64,000 bases of DNA, from positions 16,950,310 through 17,014,309 of the forward strand of contig NC_092575.1 of NCBI RefSeq assembly GCF_037975245.1, written 5' to 3'. The notes beneath the pieces were generated by a model. That model did not search any database and was not told the origin of the DNA. It worked only from the letters and a program-made list of their open reading frames with translations. Position numbers and translations under genes: made by a program. The stretch comes from Apostichopus japonicus (Eukaryota; Echinodermata; Holothuroidea; Aspidochirotida; Stichopodidae). Below are positions 38,642 to 52,200 of the stretch, piece by piece (position 1 is the stretch's first letter; each line of letters opens with the position of its first letter).

Positions 38642-40350
38642 TGAATTCACTTATGTCGGGTGTAGGAAGGGAGGGGAAGGGGAAGGGAAGTGGGTGGGTG
38701 GGGATGTTGCAACAGCTAAAAGAAGAGTGTCCTTTCTATAACGCTCGTTAATAATGCTGCAACGTTTACTCTATAAAGCTATATCATTGCACACATGAGA
38801 ACGGAATTGCCCATCAATGTACAACTGCAGCTGCTGAGTTACATCATGATAACATATATATATATATATTTTCTGTCGATATATATGGTTCTGATATTTG
38901 TCACAACATTTTCCTGACAAAAAAAAGACGAATTTAAGTTGCTGTCTTCAAGTCAGTGTGAATGTTGCAAGTAACAAATTGTTGTCATTTATAAAGGAAA
39001 ATGTCTTGTAATGATGGGTACGTTAACCGAACGGCGAGTAAATACACACGTTAATATCGCGTTGATGATACTAAGCCGACGCTACCCTCCCGTCCCTTCC
39101 CCCATATCTATAAACTTGGCACTCGTACAGCCTAATATAAAGTTATGAAATGTCAATACACTTGGCGCGCATGCATGCGTCCAATGAATGTTTTGGCGGG
39201 TAAACAAAGATGATGTTATTGTCTGCACCGTCGAGATTGATTGCATAACGAGGCATTAAACGTGCATTTATGGATATGGTTAGTTATGGATGGAAATGCT
39301 CCATTGTGATGATAAATCATGCATACTATACGATCTACATGACACTTACTTTTTCCATGACATGTAATATAACATCCCCCCCCCCTTTTTTTGTTAATAA
39401 ATATGCAACCCCAATTATACAAACGTTGTTGTTATATATTTCATGCTCATTATTGTTCAAATATCATAATGTGTATTTTCTACATCTCGTTCAGTCCATC
39501 ATGATCTGTAAAGTGCAGTGCCGGATTATACAATTGACATTTAAGATATGTGCATAGGCTAGGGTCCCCGAAGTTGAGGGCGCTTCCAAGACCAACTTTC
39601 TACTTTCGGGTTGTTGAAGCACGTGGCTATTAGAAGTCCAGAGAGAGTTCTCAAAATAGTTTCAGGATCAGGAGGCCTGGCTCTGACCCTCTAACTTATT
39701 GTGATAGATTTATCAACGGTTAAAGTAACGTAGAATATAAGACGTCGCAGAGAGCTGTAGTAGGCCTCGTTGTCAGTTTCCATAGTGACAACTATATACT
39801 ATTGTCTAGCGTTCATGCATAGCTAGCCCACCTGTCTCGCACATTCCATTTACTCATCTGTGTAACAACACGCATCAATCAATTTGGTAATAACGGCATA
39901 TTCAGCTGTATCGTAATAGCTGTCATTTTTTACTTCATTGGCAGTGCAACTACGTACAGCAAGGATAACACATACCGTGTAAAATAGAACAGATAATACT
40001 GGGCTGAGAGAAAATGCCCCAGTACAAATTGCATGTACTTTTGCACACTTGACATGCAACAAGTATTCTAAGTGTGCAAAGCGGTAATTTTCAATTTGTT
40101 TACGTTATGCACTGTGTGTAAGTCTTCAAAGTGAAATTTCTTTCTACGCATCCGTACCAGGAGGAAATCACCACATTTGGACAAGATACACGATTGCTAG
40201 ACGTTATCTTAAATACGCCTGTTTCCAAGCAGTTTTATTTCGACTTTGGACCCAAAGCCGGTAGAATATATTAACCCGCTTAACTTCGATTATCAAAGTG
40301 TTAAATCGAAGCCTAAGCTACAAGTTTACCAGCCACTTTGTGTAACGAAG
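38642..40350. other. Intergenic: SLC5 3' region and upstream region of the oxidoreductase gene
   Basis: No coding exons recognised. AATAAA at 39396-39401 could be the SLC5 poly(A) signal, about 755 bases after the stop. At 39165-39225 a CATGCGTCCAAT-containing segment has an inverted copy at about 47005-47065. The promoter of the downstream gene should be just upstream of 40351, but no element is called with confidence. Confidence 0.45.
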
Positions 40351-43300
40351 ATGGAGACATGGAAGATTCTTACAACATTTGCCGGTAATATTGATCTCCC
40401 TTGTGTTTTTACTTTAAATTTGAAGGGGGTGGGGATCGAGGGGATATTTTGTTGCAAGAGGGCTGCAATTAATATGAGGTTCTGGGGGGGGGGGACTCTT
40501 ACCTTCAGATCTTGTCAACAAAGTGAAAAATATACACTGGTGACAACCTTTCTTTTGTAGAATGAGAATTAGTCCAAGTTGATATGACTGAGAAACTTGA
40601 GGGGCCGAGGGTAGGGATTGGGGGAGGGAATTCGACAATATAATTGTCTCGCATAGTTTAGGAGAAACAAGCTGTCCTCGGAAATGTTCGTGAGAGGAGG
40701 GGGGGGGGGGGTGGGCCGATGTGTATTCGACTCCCGAGCTGAACATTTTAATCTCAGGACCGCGAGGACGTCAAAATCAATTTCGGAATTAGGTGGTGAT
40801 GGGCGCGTTAAGCCAATCGCTAAGGGGCCGATCATATCTGTTGATGCATATCTCTCTCTTTAATATGTAGTTGCCATTGCAGCGTATGTATTCCACGGTG
40901 GTGATCCGCCCAGGATAATTCAACCTCGTAACCCGAATGACCCCGAACGGCTACCGAAAGGAGTCACGAAGAAAGTTTTGATCGTGGGTGGCGGACTAGC
41001 TGGTCTTTCGGCCGGACTTGAACTGGTGGAGAGAGGGTATGATGTCACAATCCAAGAGAAGAACCAGGTGTTAGGTGGGCGATTGATGACAGAAGAAGTG
41101 GAAGTACAGGGACAGACGTTTCATATTGAACATGGTTTTCATGGTAAATATTTTCTCAGTTCCAAATGAACTTCGTAGCTCTTATGATATTGTAATCAAG
41201 TGTTACCTCTCGATTTAGCTATAATGAATAGGCTATACCATAAACGTCCCTCTCTTAATGATGGAGTGAAATCGACGCAAGAAATGTCTTCAATGTATTG
41301 CTTTCTCAACAGTAATGCTTGTAAGAACGTACTTTGCACTGCATGGTGGCAACAGGTTTATATTTGCGTTAGGCTGTCTGACCATTAGCAGGATAGCCAA
41401 GCTTATTTATGTTTTAATGTATTGACTCATGTTGTCGAGTGTTGTCCTTTGATTTCAAAACCATCTGTGACATCCTGGTAGAAGAAAACCAACACACCCC
41501 GGTGACGTTACAATATGTGTGCGTGTGTTTTTATCGATGTAAAGATGCGAGTTGCTAAATACGACCATCCTGACGAGATGGGCGAAAGGGGGGGGGGTGG
41601 GGGGGGGGTCTACAGCTCCTGAGGGGGGTCTACAGCCGCTGCGTACAGAATCAATGAGGGGTCCAGTATAACTATTGAGGGGCCCGAAAATATGGGATAA
41701 TGAAAACCTCCATCCTCATATTCATAATATGAAACATTTACCGCTTACATTTAACTCTTATTTTCTTTGTTCCTGTAGGTTGGTTCAACAACTACCATAA
41801 TATGAAAGATTTACGGAATCGGCTCGGTGTTAATAAATATTTCTATCCATGGGTGGAAAATTATTTTATGTTCCGAGACTACGAAATGGAGGAGGTTCAT
41901 AGCGTTGGACCATTTCCTTTCAATCTATTGTGTAAGTATATAGTCTATATACTCTGTACCGCCATTCATTATCTGACGTAATATGTATATGATTAGTGAT
42001 GTAGTTGGCTACTGTCATAAAAGGCAATTGGGAGCTGTATTAGCCAATGATATGCACGAATTTTCTTTCTAGGACGTACATTCAAGTCAACGTTGTCTAC
42101 TGGATAGGTACTTTGCCATGCGGCCGGCGTGTTCAAGACCTTAGTATAGTTGTACAACAAACCTGCATTAGGTTATCGCGGCATTCGCTTCTGCTGTAAA
42201 ATATGTTCTTGAGATATACTATAGAAACACACAGAAAGTACCTGCAGCTCCCATTGACCAACATGTACTGGCGAAAAAAAAAGAGTTCGCCGAGGCTAGG
42301 GACCTTCCTCGACAAGCAAACAGTAACTTGGCAGAGCCAATTGCATACACTACGGATTCTAATGGAACAAGAACCTCCAAATTCAAATGCCGACTGCCTT
42401 TGGCAGGAGCGTGGAGAGCCAGATTGGACCACAGGGAAAATTACGTCACTCCATGGACATGATTGTTCCTGTATGTCCGATTATTTTATTCCAGAGCCTC
42501 TCTGAGTTTGTTCTTCACTATGTTAGCAATTTAGATTTTAAATCTCTACTACCCGGGATGTCCTATACGGCAGGCCGTGATTTTCTGTGTTTGCTTTATA
42601 AACATTAAATAAACTTCAAAAAAACCCTGAGTACTGCGGTATCAAAGCTATATATAAAGCTACTATAGCCAAACGCTTGAGGTGACAACATTTTATATAT
42701 TGATTAGATCCAACATTTGGAACATGAGATTATCCAGTGTGTAACATATATATTTCTCCGACTATGTATGCCTAACCAGACTGCATCTGCGTTACAGCAT
42801 GGAGGTAAAATCTGTTTTTACCTCCATGGTTACAGGGAATTGTTGCAGCCTTTCAGGTCTCGCACCACAGTTCTTAGTGACTTACCTCGTCAGTTTCAAG
42901 ACCTGCCAAAGCATAGATAAAAGTTTTCAACTGGTATATCCTACCCACCATATGATAGCTGAGACCTTGGCCTATCATGGCACTTGCAAGCTTCCATATC
43001 ATGGCCGTTTAGATTTTGAGCTAGGAGAGGAGCAAGTTTAGCATACTGAACCCCCCACCCTTCCATCTGCTCGCTCGGAGTAATATCAACATTTAACCAA
43101 AGATTTTCTAAAATGGTTTATATCACCTTCGTTCCTCCTTATTTTCACAATATCTGTACTTTAAGTTATGCTCTTTCATATAAAGGCAGAACTAACAATG
43201 ATGGTAACTGATAATATACTTAAACAAGCTGCATTATACGTTAGGTACTTTTATCTAGGCTTTTCTTCGACAATGGTTAACCTTTCGAGCGGATGTACAC

Positions 43301-46300
43301 TACTCTAATTGTGGTGCGGTACCTTCATATATATGGGTAAACCACTGTTGCATAACATCGAGATAAGACCAACTATTGTTACCAGAACATATAAGTACTG
43401 ATTCGGAAGATTAGTGATGTAACTGGCTCACGCGGAGCAGACCTTGCCCTTCTCAGCCTAAAACGATGAAACTAATAGCTAAAAGATATCAATAAAAACA
43501 AAACAAACGAAAAACAAGGGCAACAACGTCGCAGAAGCTCAGCAAAGCTTCTATATACATTTGAGAAATTTCTTTCGATTGGCAATATTTCTGAGCAGTT
43601 TATCCATTTGTTTGTGGACAAAATATAAGACTTCAGCGGATTAACATTTATCATTTCCTTTCCTTCCATTTGCTTTTTTCTTGCCCTATTATCCTTCTTA
43701 GCAGACAGAGTTAGAAAGTTGTAAACATTTGTTTTACAAAAGAAGACGTAAAAGATAAATGTATATATTTTCATTGATATATATAGTGTAAAAGTCAGTG
43801 GGCCTGATGTTTCGATCCTAGCAGGATCTCCTTCAGAGGCTAAAGCTACTGTAACAGCCTCTGAAGAAGATCCTGCTAGGATCGAAACGTCAGGCTCACA
43901 TGAAAGACTTTTGTAACATTTTCCCGGAATGGAATGATTTCAAGGGTTGTTAGCCCAAATTACCGTAGGGCATAGGCGTAGGAGGCGGCGGAGGGGGGGG
44001 GGGGCTGGGGGCTGCAGCCCCCAACGAAAAATTGTTTTGGAAAATTCAGGCAATATGCTGGGAATTTTCGGGCACCTATACTGAAAGAAAAATAATTTGC
44101 AATGTGTTTTTCAATGGTTAAACTTATATTATTATGATCATTATTATTGTAACGACTTCCCCAATAATTATAACCAATATGGAACGGTAATAACACGGAA
44201 AATGATTGTATGTTATTGGCATGCGATGTCATAACCGATGCATGCCTATACGATATGCACATTAACATGTCCGCGCGAAAAAAATTGGTTATAATTTTCG
44301 GGCAAGTCGTTACAGCCCCCCCCCTCCCCTCCCCAATCGAATTGGGCTTCTACGCCTTTGCTGTAGGGTGTATACCAACCGCCCCTTGTTAGTCCCCGAA
44401 ACATTTCCCCGAGATTGTCGTATTCCGGAAAATTCCTTCAAAGTGGAAACACTGTCACGAACTTATTTTATGCACTGAATAGATCGTTGTACTTATTACT
44501 AGGGATAAACTATGCCCCATTGCAAAAATAAGGAAACAACAGTTTATGCACTTCGTGACTTTTCATTCATCATGCAATAATTAGAACGAAAACGTAAAAA
44601 AAAAAAAAAATTTGTTTGAAAAACAAATTTCATGATCATTTTAGATGATCTGTAGTCTACATTTCATCACAAATGAAAACTCTACATAAGGCCCTGTTTT
44701 GGGCACTCACTCGACGACAAAATATTTTTCCTAAACAACTTTGGTTCGACACCATTCGAACGTGATATACACAACATTTCAGCAAATTTGGACAGACGCT
44801 GTATAGGAGTAGCATTTTTTACGTTTCCATGAAATGACCTCTCGTGACTTCAAATGATTCTCAAATTTTAATTTATTTGCGCATGTATGAAAACTTAACT
44901 CTCACAAAACACTTACGAAATTTAAGCCAAATCGAATGAAAAAATTGACGAAATGGAAACACGGGAAACACGGTGGCAAAAAGTAAGACAATTTTGGCAC
45001 GATCGCCCAGTTGAAAGGTTTCAACTGAGCCAGCTAAAGGTTATTATCTGATCTACAAATAGAGAGAGAGAGATAAAGATACGTAAACGAATGAAAAGAT
45101 AGCTCAGTCGTTCCCACTGTACCTGTTGGGCAAATATCTGATTTGTGACGTCACGATTAATATACTAGATAACTTCCTGCCAGAACGTCTTTCATCACAT
45201 TAGTAAACAAACATACTTCTCCTTTCTAAATGTTTGCTTCGATCGTATGGAAAGCCGTTTTAACATTTAATAAGGAATTTCAGATATCTCGAAATAATTT
45301 CAGATATCTCAAATTAAATTACAGATATCTCCAATTTATTTAAGATATCTAAAAATAATTGCAGATATCTTAAAATCAATTTCAGATATCTCGAAATACC
45401 AGGGAATTTCAGATATCTGAAATTGAATTCGAGATATCTCGAATTCAATTTCAGATATCTCGAATTCAATTTCAGATATCTGAAATAGAATTTTGGATAT
45501 CTCGAATTCAATTTCAGATATCTCGAATTCAATTTCAGATATCTGAAATAAAATTTCAGATATCTCGAATTCATTTTCAGATATCTCGAATTCAATTTCA
45601 GATATCTGAAATAGAATTTTAGATATCTCGAATTCAATTTCAGATATCTCAAATTCAATTACAGATTTCTGAAATTTCCCGATTAAATGTTAAAATGGCT
45701 TTCCATACGTGCCATTTAACATTTAATCGGGAATTTATGCATATGCATTTCAGATATCTCGAATTCAATTGCAGATATCTCGAATTCAATTTCAGATATC
45801 TCGAATTAGAATTGCAGATATCTTGAATTCAATTTCAGATATCTCGAATTCAATTTCAGATATCTCGAATTCAATTTCAGATATCTGAAATAGAATTTCA
45901 GATATCTCGAATTCAATTTCGGATATCTCGAATTCAATTTCAGATATCTCGAATTCAATTTCAGATATCTGAAATAGAATTTTGGATATCTCGAATTCAA
46001 TTTCAGATATCTCGAATTCAATTTCAGATATCTGAAATAAAATTTCAGATATCTCGAATTCATTTTCAGATATCTCGAATTCAATTTCAGATATCTGAAA
46101 TAGAATTTTAGATATCTCGAATTCAATTTCAGATATCTCAAATTCAATTACAGATTTCTGAAATTTCCCGATTAAATGTTAAAATGGCTTTCCATACGTG
46201 CCATTTAACATTTAATCGGGAATTTATGCATATGCATTTCAGATATCTCGAATTCAATTTCAGATATCTCGAATTCAATTTCAGATATCTCGAATTAGAA

Positions 46301-49206
46301 TTGCAGATATCTTGAATTCAATTTCAGATATCTCGAATTCAATTTCAGATATCTCGAATTCAATTTCAGATATCTGAAATAGAATTTCAGATATCTCGAA
46401 TTCAATTTCGGATATCTCGAATTCAATTTCAGATATCTTGAATTGAATTTCAGATATCTGAATTAGAATTTCAGATATCTCGAAATCTATTTTAGATATC
46501 TCGAATTCAATTTCAGATATCTCGAATTCAATTTCAGATATCTGAATTAGAATTTCAGATATCTCGAAATGTATTTTAGATATCTCGAATTCAATTTCAG
46601 ATATCTTAAATAAGAAACAATTTCAGATATCTAAAATTCCCGATTAAATGTTAAAATGGCTTTCCATACGATCGAGCAAATAAGCTTGTACGAAATACCC
46701 CAGCTGTGATGTTTAGAACAAACATCCATACCGGTTATTTTTATCATGGAATGTCTGGAACAGCACTATTTCACTTAGACGTGTATGTAATCAGTATGTA
46801 TTCAGTAGCAATATCTTATCCATGCAGGGTAGAAAATGCGATTACAAAAACAAATACCTCAGCTCTGTATCAGTACGATATATATAGACTTTAAACCCTA
46901 GTTAGGCCTATGCATTAAATCACGACTGCCCAACAGTATCTCATTGATACAATATTTGTGTTGTAAAATAGCACACGATCATGAAGATGTACTTTGTAGA
47001 AAAATATCAGACAATATAACATCGCCTTTGTTTACCCAAGACATTGATTGGACGCATGCGCGGACAGATGTGTTGGCCATTCCGCACGTCCGTAACTATT
47101 CATAAGACTGTGTGCTGGACAAAACGTGTTTTATCCAATTGCTGACGTATGGCTGCCACCATTATCATTGATATTACTTTATGCCGCCCCATCCCCTTTC
47201 TAACTCTTTCTCACTCTCAAGTAACGTTTCTGTGGCAGACCAAGCCATTCAAAGGACATATTTCACGTATACCCCAAGTCAATAGTTCAGCTATAAATGT
47301 CCACTGTGTAGCCTACATAGCCTGTGCTAGATTCTAAAATGCCCAGAGTCAGAGTACAAGTCCACAAGGGAGAGTTTGAATATACATCAGTCAACCTGGC
47401 TAGAATTCGACTCGGAGAATGAACACGCCGACTCACAATAAGTCTGACTCAAGCAGTTTTGGCAAGCTGTCAGTGTACACTCTGTTGATGCGTTTTAAAA
47501 ATGATCGTTATTCAGTGTAAGTTCTTGTTTAAAAGCTTGTTTCTGTTGCTGTAAAATTGCAAGGTTCATTGAAATTCTGTTTCTGTGGCCTGGCCTTTTA
47601 CTTAATCAGCGGTCACTGCACCCGGAGTAAACTCGCGTCCCATGAATGGTAGAAAATAGTGAGCCAACACATATAGTTACCCTGCTAGGTGATAACATTA
47701 GACAAGCATAATTAACATGATTTGAGTATACTATAACTGTGGGTTAATTCCATGTTATAAGTCACACATATTTGGTTGTACAATCGAACATTTCTTCTTG
47801 TTCTCTTCAGATTTGGCCGTTAAGAGTCCAAACATCTCACTTCTCAAGTTAATGCTGAATCCACTGTTCGCTAGCTGTACTATGTTCTACAACCACGATA
47901 CCTTCTACGAACGCTACGAAAATATGACATTTGGTTCGTTTGTGTCCTTTTTAGTTTATTATTGTATTTTCACCTTTTTTTTATTTTCTCATTGTATGAC
48001 GTAAACAATTTAAATATTAAACGAAAACAACCATTCGAAAAGTAGATTCTAAGTACTAGATAATTACAATTGCTTACGTGAATTGCTGTACGCCAATACA
48101 TGTGGTCAAAGTCTTGAGTGAAAAGTTGTACGTTTACCAAAAAAATAATATAATCATACAAAAAAGTAATAATAATTACACCACAGCAATCGGCGGCGAA
48201 GCCGAGGCCACATGGTCGGAAAACTCCTCTGCCCCAATATTGTGAAACAGTTTGTCTCAACGTTTTTGTTAACTTTGTGGTTTGCCCTTGTACCCAGAGT
48301 TTCTGACCCCCCTCCCCCATCCCACCTCATCCAGATTCAACCTCTTCCGCCGCTACTGAAACAGACATTGCTATTATTCTTTATGGTCTTATGACGAAAG
48401 AAGTCTAAATATACAGTAACCTCTAATATATTATCAGCAGATTTTGTTTCCTGTTTGAATTCTTTTACATGTTCTTTTACATAATACATCAGAAAGACAA
48501 ACATATTGCTCTTTTACAATTTTTCCAGTAGGCTGATTCTTGTTTATTGTCCAATGTCTGGACTTTAATACATTTGACGAACTTAACTGATGGACAATAT
48601 AAACTTTCATATTTTGTTATATAGCCAGATATGCAGTGGCCTAAAAACAAATATCGTTATTGCAGTGTATTAGCAGTAAATATTTATAGGAAGTGCGTAT
48701 CACGTACGATTGCTAGCTTAGCTTCATTACATGCTGTTCGTGCAACAACTTAGGACGAATCATAGAAAGGATGAGAACGAACGTTGTCGACGTTGTTGTG
48801 CATACGGTTCGTGATATTCCATAGAGTGCGGTTAGGTAGGCCATATGTATTTCATTACGCAGTGGCCAACTGTAGGCTTGTAATAGGCTATAGGCTAAAG
48901 TTAGCTAATTGCATCTGCCAAACTAAGTAAGAAATTGAATCAGTAGGCGTGAATGTTACTACAATTATAATCGAGTTAACGGAGCTGACAGTATTCAAGA
49001 TCAAAAGAGCACTGACAAAATACCATGCTAAAAAAACGACAGTTTTGAAACATTTTTTTCGACACTGAAAGGGGGGAGCAGTCGCTCCCCTGCTCCCCCC
49101 CCCCTGGCTACGTCCCATACCTCTATTCAAGTTGTTTGCATAAACGACTACGTTCTGTCGTCCATCTAACAGCATACGTTCTCTTGGCTCCTTGTAATGC
49201 CAGGAT

Positions 49207-49286
<80 letters not shown>

Positions 49287-52200
49287 TAGTTGGTTGGTTG
49301 GTTTGCGTCTATCTTGGCGCAGAGTGCTCTATGTCCGGTGGACAAAGCGAAATATATGTTGAGACTAGTGGAACACTAGTTTAGTTGTTACTCAGAGTTT
49401 CACGCGTTGAGCGATCATCAGACAACTGATGTCTGATGATCGCTCAACGCGTGAATTTCTGAGTAACAACTATATAAACAGGAAACTTCTATAGATCAAT
49501 CAATGTTTGATTCTTATCATTATTCATGTATACGTCCCTTTAGTATGTTATAATTATTCATGAATGCATGTCATTATCTTGCTATCGTTCATTTAACATT
49601 CTTGGTATATAATTATTTTGCTTTGGAAATCATCATGATAAGACAAAGGATGTGATGATATATGAATACTGCAGTACGACTACATGGCAAGCCATTTACC
49701 ACTCTATACTGTACTCTCGTAATGTGCTTCAAAGCACTCATAATGACAGTATGAACAGTTCCTTATACCTTTTTTGCTGATAGAAACAAATATGCTATTC
49801 CATACTGCTCATTCTGTCAGTACAGGTGCATTGAACCATGGCATAAAAGTACATTCTATTGGTCAGTTAGTGCATTTCCATGACTAAAAGGTCATACTTC
49901 GTTCGCATATATCCTTTACAAATGAGACCATTTCCTATATGGATATGTCCATAGGAAATGGTCTCGTTTGTAAATGGTTATATAACTATCACAGATGAGG
50001 ATAATGATTGAATGTACTTCCTTCATTTTTCGTCTGCGGGATTACATTATTTTGTGCGTAACTCTACTTTCTGCTAGCTCCGTAACACAGATTTGCATTC
50101 AACAACCTTTATTTTAGATATAATATATACATAATAGCTAATATCAGTTATAGCCTATATGGCAAATAAAATTTCACAATATATTTCTAATTTTTCTCTT
50201 TTCTTACGTTTCCATGCAAAACAGCTGAATTTGAGGATTATTATGGGATAGATAAAGCTTTTAGTGATGTACTCCTGAAGCCTGCGTTGTCAGCTACATT
50301 TAATGAGCCTGAGGTATTCAGTGCTGCTGAGATGCTCATGTTCTCTCATTTTTATTTCACCGGAGATGATAAGGTAAGGTCTGTTGAACAGTCGAGGATT
50401 TAAAGAAAAAATTACTTCTTGAGTAAACTTGATTTATTTCACTGTAAAGAGACTATAGGGTATATATGCATACTCTCCTTGGTACAAGCTATCATTTGTC
50501 TCTGATTCATGCCCCCTAGTACCTACATCAGTCGGGGGATTTAAGATTGGTGAACGCTACTGGCCGCATGTAGTGGTATATGTAAATGTTGCCCCCATGC
50601 ACAAACACTGCAGTTGATCCATTCACCGTTGTAGTTGCAGAGCTGCTTATTTGGCCTTCCATAGAAAAGTTATTTTTATGTTTTCGGGTGTTGAAAGCCT
50701 ACAAGCCAACACAGTCTTTACGAGTCAGTATATATCACCATCTACGACCTACGATTATATGATTTTGAGTATTTTTAGTGTGTTTCGATGGCGATCAGAC
50801 TGAATCATTCTACAGTTAGTTTGTTTCCTTGTTTTTCGTGTTTTTTTTTTGTGACGAACGGTTTAAATATCTCTGTAAATACAAGTTGTGTTATTACTTT
50901 ACTACGGACTTTCGTCAGTGTGTGTTATTACGGATTTTCGTCATCGTCTTCAGCAAAGTTTAGTCGGCTCTTCAGCTCCGTGCCTGGACATTACAAACGT
51001 TAAATGGGTTAAGTTTCCAAATACATTTTTTGGGGTCGGGGGGGGGGTCGAAAATAATAATAGAGTTTGATGGATTATGAGATATCCATGTTTTTTAATG
51101 TCATCATTTAATCAAACTGAAAATGTTGGTGCATGGCAAAGAAAATTCCAAATGTGCTTTGATGGTCCCTTTCCCAATTTTTCCTTCTCTTTTTCCTAAT
51201 TGGCTTTTTTTTTAAAGGCTGACAGACGTGAAGTTACAATTGTAGATTATGGAACTGCACTAATAAACCCCTGGGCTGACAGGATTACTCAACTTGGCGG
51301 CAAGTAAGTGGCATTTCAACCATTCACGATTGAACAATATATTTAGATGTATAAGAATTTCACGAGCTTCATTCACTGGGATACTGTTTCCATTCCTTCG
51401 CTATCTTGGTAAACAGCCGCATACAAATGCGGAATATAATTCAAGGGATTATAGCTGGCTCATTTTGTGTGTGGTTGGAAGTGAACCGCCGATCGACTTA
51501 TAATCTACATGCGTATTTTTACAATCCCGTATAACCAACACCCCTATATCAACAAATGGACCAGTCCCACGTTCCTCTCATCTCCAAATTATTACATCAT
51601 CAGGGTCAAAGGTTATATATGTTTCTACCACTGAAACATTGACCTCTACCCATTGAACAAAGATATCCCCTTTTGTTTTAATCAGTCACTTACATCTTAA
51701 AGCTGCAGTAGAGAGCACAATATATTTGATAGCAACCAGTAACAAGCATTTGTTGTGTCTTTGTTTGTTAAACCTGTTTTCATCAATTTTGGAACATTAC
51801 AGGAAGGTTCGCGGTTCTGTCCCAATAAGAATACGTTTCTTACCCAGTGTGTATAGTCAGATAAATTGTCATCACAGTGCTCCCGACACCCCGGGCATGG
51901 ACTATGTCTACTTGTCACAGCAATGGGCGTGGTGCTGACACCGGTCTGTCCTTCCTCTCCCGCCACCCCCGCCCTCCATCTCAAACGTCACATTACTGTG
52001 CCCATTTTTATGTATATTTATGTTTTTATGTTCTTTATTGTGGTTTTTAACCCTGTCTTATATATCATATTTTACTTTTATTGCTATTACTTTTTAGGTT
52101 TTCTTAAGTTTGGTAATTTTATATTCCATGTATTAGTTCTTTTGTACAATGTTCTTGAGCATGTTTTATTTCATGATAACAGCACTTTAATATTTGGTAT

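Noticed and set aside
45314-46147. Two minus-strand open frames with YLKLNSR repeats
   Set aside because: They are a product of the 21-bp palindromic repeat, which has a period divisible by three. Nothing outside the repeat looks coding.
45232-46681. CRISPR-like array
   Set aside because: Regular short repeats are present, but there are no unique spacers, the units are palindromic and diverged, and the DNA is clearly eukaryotic.
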